A stretch of DNA of 6,324 nucleotides from Planctomycetota bacterium (GTDB lineage: Bacteria; Planctomycetota; Phycisphaerae; UBA1845; PWPN01). The stretch spans positions 1-6,324 of the forward strand of contig JACQVT010000747.1 of the NCBI GenBank assembly GCA_016209665.1. Reading direction: 5' to 3'. The notes under the pieces are model-generated. The model was not told the origin of the DNA. It was given only the letters and a program-made list of their open reading frames with translations, and ran no database searches. Shown piece after piece: positions 1 to 6,324 of the stretch (position 1 is its first letter; the number at the start of each line of letters is the position of its first letter). The position numbers were made by a program, and so were the translations under genes.

Positions 1-1
1 G

Positions 2-121
2 GTCGGCGGGAAGCGCAAGTTGATCATCCCGCCCGACCTGGGCTACAAGTTTGAGTCGAAGCCGGACATCCCGGCCGGTTCGACCCTCGTGTTCGACATC
101 GAGCTGTTGGGGCTCGAGTAA
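2..121 (+). CDS. FKBP-type peptidyl-prolyl cis-trans isomerase, C-terminal fragment
   Basis: The window opens inside a reading frame that encodes 39 residues and stops at TAA 119-121. The visible peptide has the closing pattern of the FKBP fold: VGGKRKLIIPPDLGY, then IPAGSTLVFDIELLGLE. In the family, the GGKR-x-L-x-IPP-x-LGYG segment and the final 'IP-x-x-x-LVF-x-x-ELL' beta strand form part of the substrate pocket and the last strand of the sheet. Such enzymes catalyse cis-trans isomerisation of Xaa-Pro bonds and assist protein folding. The usual glycine after LGY is replaced by lysine, and the loop between LGY and IPAG is short. The N-terminus is outside the window, so a signal peptide or a fusion to another domain cannot be judged. 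No terminator is visible after the stop. The family call is firm; the specific member is unknown. Confidence 0.88.
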   Translation, partial: VGGKRKLIIPPDLGYKFESKPDIPAGSTLVFDIELLGLE

Positions 122-132
122 CCTGGTTGAAC

Positions 133-162
133 TCGTCATCGCATCCCCTCATCGTTTACAAT
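133..162 (+). promoter_or_regulatory. Candidate sigma-70-type promoter for the ABC exporter operon
   Basis: A TACAAT hexamer (157-162, five of six matches to TATAAT) lies in the 50-bp gap between the FKBP stop and the ATPase gene. An 18-bp spacer separates it from TCGTCA (133-138), a four-of-six match to TTGACA. Transcription would begin near 169, only about 3 nt before the ATG at 172, which would give an essentially leaderless mRNA. No SD sequence precedes that ATG, which fits. The weak -35 box keeps confidence modest. Confidence 0.4.
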
Positions 163-171
163 GCCTGGGTC

Positions 172-1157
<986 letters not shown>

Positions 1158-1161
<4 letters not shown>

Positions 1162-1967
1162 AAGCGCTGGTCCGTGCCTTGCCCGCCTTGCTGTCGCAGT
1201 CGCTGGCCACGATGTTCCAGTACCGCGGCGAGATCATCTTGTGGGCGGTGTGGGGCGTGGTGTATCCGGCGGTGTCGATGGCCATGTGGGCGGTGGCGGT
1301 CAAGGGGGCCCCGGGGGGCGAACAGATCGGGGGTTATGCCCCGCGCGATTTCGCGGCGTATTTCTGGCTCACCATGGTCGTCGGGCACGTGTGCACCGCC
1401 TGGGACGTCTACGAACTGGGCTGGCAGATCCAGACCGGCCGCATGTCGCCCCGACTGCTGCGGCCCATGCTGCCCGTCTGGCAGCACGTCGCCGACAACG
1501 TGGCCTACAAGCTCGTCAGCCTGGCCGTGCTGGTACCCATCTGGCTGCTGATCGTGGTGGTGTCGAGGCCGAATTTCGACACCGGCCTGCACGAACTGCT
1601 CCTGGCCATTCCCGCCGTGACGCTGGCGGCGATCATCAATTTCGTCTGGTGCTACAACCTGGCGATGGCGGCGTTCTGGGTGACGCGGATGGAGGCCATC
1701 GGCCAGGCATGGTTCGGGGCCGGCCTGTTTTTCGGGGGACGACTGGCCCCGCTGTCGATCATGCCGGAGCCCCTGCAGACAATCGCCTCGGCCCTGCCGT
1801 TCAAGTACGTGATCTGGTATCCCTGCGAGCTGCTGATGGGCCGCCTGTCGCCGCGGGCCATGACCGGGGAGATGCTCAACCAGGTGGTCTGGGTCGTGGT
1901 CGGGTTGGTTGTGTTCCACGTGGTCTGGCGGGCCGGCGTGAAACGCTATTCCGCCGTGGGCGCATAG
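1158..1967 (+). CDS. ABC-2 type exporter permease, first subunit (COG4587 / ABC2_membrane_6 type)
   Basis: This is an integral membrane permease of 269 residues that should pair with the second permease and the upstream ATPase. The GTG start overlaps the ATPase stop by 4 bp and has a strong SD-like purine run, GGGAGGGGG at 1141-1149, 8 nt upstream. The frame is open much further upstream (to 663), but that part lies antiphase inside the ATPase gene and is not coding. Hydrophobic stretches at about residues 26-48, 65-85, 113-136, 146-170, 182-201 and 240-257 suggest six helices. The cytoplasmic segment TGRMSPRLLRPMLP (93-106) matches the G-x-[ILM]-x-x-x-LL-[RK]-P motif that precedes the third helix in this family and likely contacts the ATPase. 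The segment SALPFKYVIWYP (211-222) is another family hallmark. The substrate is unknown. Confidence 0.9.
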
Positions 1968-1970
1968 GCG

Positions 1971-2029
1971 GGAGGAGATGAGGGATGAGAAGGATGAGGA
2001 GGATGAGGAGGATGAGAGGGATGAGGGAT
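1971..2029 (+). repeat. Purine-rich tandem repeat, 9-bp period (GATGAGGAG-like)
   Basis: Six copies of GATGAG begin at 1977, 1984, 1993, 2002, 2011 and 2020. The last five are exactly 9 bp apart and the first step is 7 bp. The tract is almost purely A and G plus the T of each ATG. It begins 3 bp after the first permease's stop and contains several SD-like GGAGG strings next to ATG triplets. It is directly followed by a different repeat family. Nothing suggests it belongs to a protein shared with either neighbouring gene. Confidence 0.85.
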
Positions 2030-2036
2030 TCTGGCC

Positions 2037-2071
2037 GATAGCTGACAGCCGATAGCTGATAGCTGATAGCT
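2037..2071 (+). repeat. Tandem heptamer repeat, five units of GATAGCT
   Basis: Five contiguous 7-bp units are visible: GATAGCT, GACAGCC, GATAGCT, GATAGCT, GATAGCT. The last three are identical and the second differs at two positions. The array ends 5 bp before the ATG of the second permease (2077), so it occupies the position where an SD site would normally lie. It is a non-coding short tandem array inside an operon. From general familiarity, AGCTATC-type heptamer strings also occur in intergenic DNA of assorted environmental bacteria; that recollection was not checked. Confidence 0.88.
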
Positions 2072-2076
2072 TGTTT

Positions 2077-2865
2077 ATGTTGCGTCATCTTCGACTTATC
2101 TGGTTGTTCACCCGCGTCAGTATCCAGGATACGGCCGCGTATCGGACGGACTTTTTCGCCCACGTGCTGGTGACCATCTTCAACGGCGGAGCGGAACTGG
2201 TCGGGCTGTGGACGATCTTCTCAAACACCCGGTCGCTCAACGGCTGGAACGCGTTCCAGATGGTCGCCCTGTTGGGCGTGTTCCGCACGATGAACGGCAT
2301 CATCGGCATGGTCATCGCCCCGAACATGCGGCTGATCATGGACGACATCCGTGAGGGCAAGCTCGACTTCATCATCCTCAAGCCGATCAACGCCCAGTTC
2401 TACGCCAGCTTTCGCCGCGTCATTGTCTGGCGGCTGGCGGATATCGCCCTGGGCCTGGGACTGGTGGCCGTCGCCTGCGTGAAGCTGTCCGCTTCATTGA
2501 CCGCCGACAAGCTGCTCATGTTCCTGGTCATGCTGTCGGCCGGCTCGGTGATCATCTACTCGTTCTGGCTGGTCCTGGCCACGCTGGCGTTCTGGCTCAC
2601 CCGCGTCAACAACATGGAGATGGTTTTCTGGAACGTGTTCGAGGCCGGCCGCTACCCCGTCGACATTTATCGCCCCACCGTCCGCCTCGGCCTGACCTAC
2701 GTCGTGCCCCTGGCGTTCATCACCACGTTTCCCGCCGCCGCCCTGGTCGGCAAGGCCCAGGCCTCGGGCGTGGCGTTGGCCGTGCTGTTCGCCGCCGCCG
2801 CCCTGGCCGCGGGCTCGTCGTTCTGGCGCTACGGCCTCCGCCACTACAGCGGGGCATCCGCGTAG
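2077..2865 (+). CDS. ABC-2 type exporter permease, second subunit (COG3694 / ABC2_membrane_6 type)
   Basis: This 262-residue membrane protein is the presumed heterodimer partner of the first permease. Hydrophobic segments at about residues 28-48, 60-82, 115-137, 145-175, 203-222 and 228-248 suggest six helices. The motif EGKLDFIILKPINAQF (93-108) corresponds to the 'G-x-[LM]-D-x-x-[LI]-L-[KR]-P' signature of COG3694 proteins. The segment YVVPLAFITTFPAAAL (208-223) matches their 'P-x-AF-x-x-x-PA' stretch. Start choice: ATG 2077 gives MLRHLRLIWLF, a typical N-terminus for the family. In-frame TTG 2071 would add two residues, and a stop at 2053-2055 closes the frame. No SD site lies immediately upstream, because repeat DNA abuts the start; the nearest strong SD-like sequence after the preceding gene is about 100 bp away. 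Translation may therefore be weak, structure-dependent or SD-independent. Confidence 0.9.
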   Translation: MLRHLRLIWLFTRVSIQDTAAYRTDFFAHVLVTIFNGGAELVGLWTIFSNTRSLNGWNAFQMVALLGVFRTMNGIIGMVIAPNMRLIMDDIREGKLDFIILKPINAQFYASFRRVIVWRLADIALGLGLVAVACVKLSASLTADKLLMFLVMLSAGSVIIYSFWLVLATLAFWLTRVNNMEMVFWNVFEAGRYPVDIYRPTVRLGLTYVVPLAFITTFPAAALVGKAQASGVALAVLFAAAALAAGSSFWRYGLRHYSGASA

Positions 2866-2873
2866 CAAACGCG

Positions 2874-3120
2874 TCAGTCCCGGGCCATCACCCCGATGAC
2901 ATCTACGGTCTGGGGGCGCTGGATGAATTCGTCCAGAGCCGCCCTCAACTCTCTCTGATCGACAGCACGTGAGATCCTCGTCATGGAGATCAAGCTGCAC
3001 CGGGTACTCCATGCCGGGCACGTGCGTTCGCAACAGCAGGTGTTCAGGACCGCGCGGACGGTTCAAGACGATGCGATACTCCTGTCCGAGGCTGGTAATG
3101 GGCTCAAACGGCGGTTTTGA
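2874..3120 (-). pseudogene. Unrecognised short gene, apparently frameshifted
   Basis: On the minus strand two adjoining frames look protein-like. The first half, from about 3120 down to about 2980, includes GQEYRIVLNRPRGPEHLLL and ends in PGMEYPVQLDLHDEDL. The second half, one base out of phase, reads AVDQRELRAALDEFIQRPQT and then VDVIGVMARD before TGA at 2876-2874. By hand count GC at third codon positions is about 74% in each half, consistent with one original gene. Without a shift, the first frame runs on through DNA antisense to the permease, and the second has only a 36-residue ORF from ATG 2984 with no SD site. No ATG opens the first half; TTG at 3066 is the only ordinary alternative start between it and the tRNA. 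The natural reading is a protein of roughly 60-80 residues broken by a one-base indel, either a real mutation or an assembly error. I do not recognise the family. Its end converges on the permease stop, 8 bp apart. Confidence 0.42.
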
Positions 3121-3134
3121 GGCCGCGGGGGCAA

Positions 3135-3207
<73 letters not shown>

Positions 3208-3213
3208 GGACTC

Positions 3214-3238
3214 GTCGGGCCGGCCGAAAAGGCCCGAC
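3214..3238 (-). other. Perfect 8-bp inverted repeat in the tRNA-Phe 5' leader
   Basis: GTCGGGCC (3214-3221) and GGCCCGAC (3231-3238) are exact inverted copies around a 9-nt loop. An alternative inner pairing of GGCC (3222-3225) with GGCC (3231-3234) would compete with it. The element lies between the predicted transcription start (about 3243) and the mature tRNA 5' end (3207), leaving 6 nt of spacer before the RNase P site. No T-run follows on either strand, so it does not look like an intrinsic terminator. Confidence 0.6.
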
Positions 3239-3249
3239 ACGAACCATTG

Positions 3250-3279
3250 ATGATACCCTCGCCACACGGACGGGGTCAA
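3250..3279 (-). promoter_or_regulatory. Sigma-70-type promoter for tRNA-Phe
   Basis: Reading the minus strand, TTGACC (3279-3274, five of six matches to consensus) is followed by an 18-bp spacer and TATCAT (3255-3250, five of six). Transcription would start near 3243, about 36 nt upstream of the mature tRNA. This is the best promoter match noticed in the window and it points straight at the tRNA. The rest of this gap up to spmA (3280-3382) shows no further clear signal beyond the spmA SD site. Confidence 0.65.
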
Positions 3280-3382
3280 GAACTCGACTCGACGCTGGCC
3301 GGAGCCGCGGTTACGCTGGGGCACTGGCGGATCTGGCGTTGCTTTCCCACTTGCCACGTTCGTGCGGACGAGGATCTGAACC

Positions 3383-4402
3383 ATGCGGGCAGTCGGCGTG
3401 TTCCTGCGGTACGTTCTCAACATCAACACGGTTTGGGGGGTGATGATCCTGGCCGCGTTCGTGCTGTGCGTGGTGCAGCATTACCGACCCTCGACGACGG
3501 TCATCCCGGCCGGCGCACTGCATCCGGGGAACGACCTGCTGACCATCCGCATCACGCCGCCGAACAAGGAGAGCAGGTCGTTCGACTTCGTCCTCGACTC
3601 GGGCCCCCAGGGTATCGTGATCCCGCAAGAGCAGGGAGCCGCCAGCAAGGAACGTCCTTGGCTGATCTCGGCGAGCCGGGCGGGGGCGGGGTTCGCGCTC
3701 ACGTGGGACTACAACGGGTACGGCAAGTACGAGATGGCCCTGAACGGCAACACCGTGGCCCACGGCCAACTGGTGACGCTGCAGTCGCTGACCGACGCCG
3801 CCTTTGAGTACGCCCAGAAGGGCTTCGACATCGCCCTGGGACTGGTGGCGGCCATGGTGCTGTTCCTCGGCCTCATGAAAGTGGGCGAGGACGCCGGCAT
3901 CGTACAGCTCGTCGCCAACCTGTTTCACCCGATCATCCGCTTTTTGTTCCCGCAGGTGCCGAGGGACCATCCGGCCAACGGAGCCATCCTGATGAACGTC
4001 ACCACGTCGATCCTCGGCCTGGGCAACGCGGCCACGCCGTTCGGCCTCAAGGCGATGAAGGAGTTGCAGAGCCTCAACCCGCACCCGGACATCGCCACCG
4101 ACGCCCAGGTGACGCTGCTGGCGTACAACACCGCGGGCCTCGCCCTGCTCCCGACGACGCTCCTGGCCGTCCGCAAGTCGGCCGGCTGCAACGACCCGTT
4201 CGAGATCATCGGGACATGCCTGATCGCCGGGGCCACCTCGACGGTGGTGGCCCTGACGATGGCCCGGCTGCTGGCCAGGGTGCCGTTCTTCACGGTCCGG
4301 GCCGCCCTGGCCGAGGGAATGGCGTCGGGCGAACCGCCTCCAGGTGAGTCGGCCGAAGCCGCGCCCGACGCCGAGGTCGCGGGCAAGGAGGAGCGGCCAT
4401 GA
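3383..4402 (+). CDS. spmA: SpmA-like gate-domain membrane protein with an extra inserted domain
   Basis: This 339-residue membrane protein has the nucleoside-recognition (Gate) domain of spore maturation protein A. In Bacillus subtilis SpmA acts with SpmB in spore core dehydration; the role in bacteria that do not sporulate is unclear. A hydrophobic helix lies at about 16-33. The Gate region resumes at about 135 with SLTDAAFEYAQKGFDIALGL, then FLGLMKVGEDAG (161-172). It continues with DHPANGAILMN (195-205), the hallmark GLGNAATPFGLKAMKEL (212-228) and LLAYNTAGLALLPTT (245-259). Residues about 35-134 form a hydrophilic, beta-rich-looking insert absent from the roughly 196-residue B. subtilis protein. 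Arginines before the first helix suggest the N-terminus is inside and the insert outside. The C-terminal tail (about 312-339) is Pro/Glu/Ala-rich. ATG 3383 has GAGG at 3370-3373 as a modest SD site. The stop overlaps the spmB start (ATGA). Confidence 0.9.
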   Translation: MRAVGVFLRYVLNINTVWGVMILAAFVLCVVQHYRPSTTVIPAGALHPGNDLLTIRITPPNKESRSFDFVLDSGPQGIVIPQEQGAASKERPWLISASRAGAGFALTWDYNGYGKYEMALNGNTVAHGQLVTLQSLTDAAFEYAQKGFDIALGLVAAMVLFLGLMKVGEDAGIVQLVANLFHPIIRFLFPQVPRDHPANGAILMNVTTSILGLGNAATPFGLKAMKELQSLNPHPDIATDAQVTLLAYNTAGLALLPTTLLAVRKSAGCNDPFEIIGTCLIAGATSTVVALTMARLLARVPFFTVRAALAEGMASGEPPPGESAEAAPDAEVAGKEERP

Positions 4403-4950
4403 AAGACGCCTCGCTTTTCAAGCTCGTGATCGACCAGATCTCACTGTTCACCGTGCCGCTGATCTTCTTCGTGATCGTCGGCTACGCGATGGCCAGGCGG
4501 GCCAAGGTCTACGAGTCGTTCGTCGCCGGCGGCAAGGAAGGGTTCAACATCTTCATCCAGATCCTGCCCTACCTGGTGGCGATCTTCGTGGCCATCGGCA
4601 TGTTCCGCGTCTCGGGGGCCCTGGACTACCTGTCGGAGCTGCTGGCCCCGCTGACGCTGAAGATCGGCATGCCGTCCGAGGTGCTGCCGGTGGCGTTGAT
4701 GCGGCCGCTGTCGGGGTCGGGCTCGCTGGGCCTGGCCGCCGAGATCATCCAGGACCGGCCCGACTCGTTCGAGGCCAAGGTCGCCTCGACGATCTTCGGC
4801 AGCACCGACACGACGTTTTACGTGATCGCCTTGTACTTCGGCTCGGTGGGCATCCGCAAGATCCGCCACGCGATGGTCGCCGGCCTGATCGCCGACGCCA
4901 CCGGCGTCCTGGCTGCGGTGTGGCTTTGCCGGGCGGCGTTTGCGCACTGA
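4399..4950 (+). CDS. spmB: SpmB-like gate-domain membrane protein
   Basis: This 183-residue membrane protein matches spore maturation protein B in length (about 178 residues in Bacillus) and motifs. It should work with the adjacent SpmA in the inner membrane; the transported or sensed molecule is not established for the family. Recognisable stretches are VYESFVAGGKEGF (37-49), ILPYLVAIFVAIGMFR (55-70), the conserved RPLSGSGSLG (102-111), and FGSTDTTFYVIALYFGSVGI (133-152) followed by RKIRHA. Hydrophobic segments at about 13-31, 52-70, 95-113, 135-150 and 158-177 suggest four or five helices. ATG 4399 overlaps the spmA stop by 4 bp and is preceded by AAGGAGG (4385-4391) with 7-nt spacing, so strong coupled translation is expected. 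No sporulation gene is nearby, and the pair is known from many non-sporulating bacteria. Confidence 0.93.
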   Translation: MKDASLFKLVIDQISLFTVPLIFFVIVGYAMARRAKVYESFVAGGKEGFNIFIQILPYLVAIFVAIGMFRVSGALDYLSELLAPLTLKIGMPSEVLPVALMRPLSGSGSLGLAAEIIQDRPDSFEAKVASTIFGSTDTTFYVIALYFGSVGIRKIRHAMVAGLIADATGVLAAVWLCRAAFAH

Positions 4951-4959
4951 ATGGAGGCT

Positions 4960-4980
4960 TGCGGCCTGCGGCGTGCGGCT
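4960..4980 (+). repeat. Tandem heptamer repeat, three units of TGCGGCN
   Basis: TGCGGC occurs at 4960, 4967 and 4974, exactly 7 bp apart, with a variable seventh base (C, G, T). The array begins 10 bp after the spmB stop and ends just before the strong SD site GGAGGAGG (4986-4993) of the next gene. Its period equals that of the GATAGCT array, although its sequence differs. With three units, chance in GC-rich DNA is possible. Confidence 0.6.
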
Positions 4981-4999
4981 TGTCAGGAGGAGGTTATCG

Positions 5000-6324
5000 A
5001 TGACACCTCGGAAACTGTTACTCAGCATCGCCGTGGTTGGCGTTTGTGGGCTCGACGCGGTCGTGGCGGAGTCGCCGGTCGAATGGGGGCCCGGGCCGTA
5101 TCTGATGCTGGACGACACGCTCATCGTCGAGCAGAGCGCCGTCGCCCGCCGCGTGGGCCGACCGTCGCGCTTGCCGGACCCCATCGTCACCGGTTACGAG
5201 GACGGCTGCTTTCAGCCCTACCTCACGGTCATCCGGGATCCGCAGAGCGGGCGGTTTCGGATGTGGTACGGCGTGCCGGCCGGTGCGGGCAACGCCTCGG
5301 AGACGCGGCTGGCCCTCATCGAATCGAACGACGGCATCCATTGGCAGCGCCCGCATCGGCTGCTGGATACACCCCCCAACCAGTTCGGCACGAGCATCCT
5401 CGACGAGGGCCCGGAGCACCCCGACGCGAGCCGGCGCTACAAGTTTGCCTGGTGGAAGAACGGCGGGTTGCAGGTGGCGGCGTCTCCGGATGGTGTAACC
5501 TGGACGGCCCTGGCCCCGGGGGTCGTCCTGCCCACCAACCACGACATCACCGGCATTGACTGGGACCCCATCCGCAAGCGGTACATGGCCCTCGTGTCCG
5601 TGTACGGCGTGGACGGGCCATACAAGAACCTTCGCATTCCTCATCAGAGCGTCAGCGACGACCTGATCCACTGGAAGCAGCCGCCGTGGCCCATCGTCAC
5701 GCCCGACCCCGCCGCCCCGATCGAGAAGGGCGAGACGCAGTTCTACGGCCTGAGCGCGGTCCTTCCTCGCGGCCGCCTGCTGGTCAGCATGGTCAAGGTG
5801 CTCCGCGACGATCTCAACTGCGAGCCGGACAAGACCGCGGCAGAGCTGCACGACTCCAGCCGGCCCTTCGGGGGCATCGGCTACACAGTCCTCGCCTGGA
5901 GCCACGACGGCGAGCACTGGAAGCGCGACACCGAGCCGTTCCTCCAGCGCAATCCGCAGCCCGGCACCTGGGACCGGGCCATGACCTGGGCCGACGACCA
6001 GTTGATCGTGGGCGACTACACGTACATCTACTACGGCGGCTACCGCTGGGGCCACAAGGCCGAGCGGTTTACCGGACGCCAGATCGGCTTCGCCCACATG
6101 CCTCGCGACCGCTACGTGGGCTTTGCGGCCGGGGCGGCCGACGGCCGTCTGCTCACCCGCACCGCGAACCTCGGGGCATCAGTTCTGACGGTCAACGCCC
6201 GCATCGACCCGGCCGACGGTGAGCTGAAGGTCCGCGTGCTGGGCGACACCGGACAGCCGTACCCCGGTTTCGACTGGGACGATACCGCGGCCATCAAGGG
6301 CGACCGCGTCGACCACCGCCCGAC
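5000..6324 (+). CDS. Secreted beta-propeller protein, glycosidase-like (partial, 3' end outside window)
   Basis: A single frame stays open from ATG 5000 to the window edge, giving 441 codons with no stop. The start has an excellent SD site, GGAGGAGG at 4986-4993, 6 nt upstream. The N-terminus is a signal peptide: MTPRKLLLSIAVVGVCG, then cleavage likely after AVVA (residue 23). The mature start contains PYLMLDDTLIVEQ (33-45), resembling the 'LF-x-DD-x-LIE' opening of a large planctomycete family of secreted proteins. Four S-x-D-(G/L)-x-x-W motifs follow: SNDGIHW (109-115), SPDGVTW (162-168), SDDLIHW (219-225) and SHDGEHW (301-307). They are spaced like blades of a five-bladed propeller of the GH32/GH43 type. 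RFRMWYG (85-91) and RYKFAWW (146-152) are typical blade strands. From about 378 a beta-sandwich-like tail begins (GAADGRLLTRT, then LKVRVLGDTGQPYPGF). The role is probably polysaccharide binding or hydrolysis outside the cytoplasm; catalytic residues cannot be assigned. Confidence 0.82.
   Translation, partial: MTPRKLLLSIAVVGVCGLDAVVAESPVEWGPGPYLMLDDTLIVEQSAVARRVGRPSRLPDPIVTGYEDGCFQPYLTVIRDPQSGRFRMWYGVPAGAGNASETRLALIESNDGIHWQRPHRLLDTPPNQFGTSILDEGPEHPDASRRYKFAWWKNGGLQVAASPDGVTWTALAPGVVLPTNHDITGIDWDPIRKRYMALVSVYGVDGPYKNLRIPHQSVSDDLIHWKQPPWPIVTPDPAAPIEKGETQFYGLSAVLPRGRLLVSMVKVLRDDLNCEPDKTAAELHDSSRPFGGIGYTVLAWSHDGEHWKRDTEPFLQRNPQPGTWDRAMTWADDQLIVGDYTYIYYGGYRWGHKAERFTGRQIGFAHMPRDRYVGFAAGAADGRLLTRTANLGASVLTVNARIDPADGELKVRVLGDTGQPYPGFDWDDTAAIKGDRVDHRP

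Noticed and set aside
3103..3121. Inverted repeat downstream of the tRNA as a terminator
   Set aside because: CTCAAA and TTTGAG can pair over 6 bp, but the stem is AT-rich, has a bulge if extended, and no T-run follows in the direction of tRNA transcription.
3311..4084. Minus-strand ORF of 257 codons opposite spmA
   Set aside because: It is a shadow of spmA codon bias, with no recognisable motif and a charged low-complexity composition.
5018..6097. Long minus-strand ORF of 359 codons
   Set aside because: It lies antisense to the secreted propeller gene, which has a signal peptide, a strong SD site and repeated motifs. The minus frame has no recognisable domain; it stays open because of GC-rich codon bias.

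Overview
The window is high-GC bacterial DNA with short gene spacing. The best guess for the source is a planctomycete, possibly Phycisphaerae-like. This inference rests on GC-rich codon use, a secreted five-bladed-propeller protein of a type common in Planctomycetota, a SpmA/SpmB pair outside any sporulation context, and some genes without a clear Shine-Dalgarno (SD) site. No marker gene settles the assignment.

Layout, left to right. (1) 2-121: the C-terminal end of an FKBP-type prolyl isomerase. (2) 172-2865: a three-gene plus-strand ABC-2 exporter operon, made of one ATPase (COG4586 type) and two different six-helix permeases (COG4587 and COG3694 types). The ATPase and first permease overlap by 4 bp. 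The two permeases are separated by about 100 bp of short tandem repeats: a 9-bp-period purine tract, then five 7-bp units ending 5 bp before the second permease's ATG. (3) 2874-3120, minus strand: a short unrecognised coding region that looks frameshifted. (4) 3135-3207, minus strand: tRNA-Phe(GAA) without encoded CCA, with a good sigma-70-type promoter and a perfect 8-bp hairpin in its short leader. (5) 3383-4950, plus strand: spmA and spmB, overlapping by 4 bp. SpmA carries an extra domain of about 100 residues after its first membrane helix. (6) 4960-4980: a second 7-bp-period repeat with a different unit, in the gap before the next gene. (7) 5000-6324: the start of a secreted beta-propeller protein that runs off the window's right edge without a stop.

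The three exporter proteins should form one membrane complex, a nucleotide-binding dimer with a permease heterodimer; the substrate cannot be read from sequence. SpmA and SpmB should work together as paired gate-domain membrane proteins. Nothing ties the exporter, the Spm pair and the secreted protein into one pathway. I see no CRISPR array, insertion sequence, integrase or defence module. The points most worth a second look are the in-operon repeat tracts, the SpmA insertion and the broken ORF beside the tRNA.
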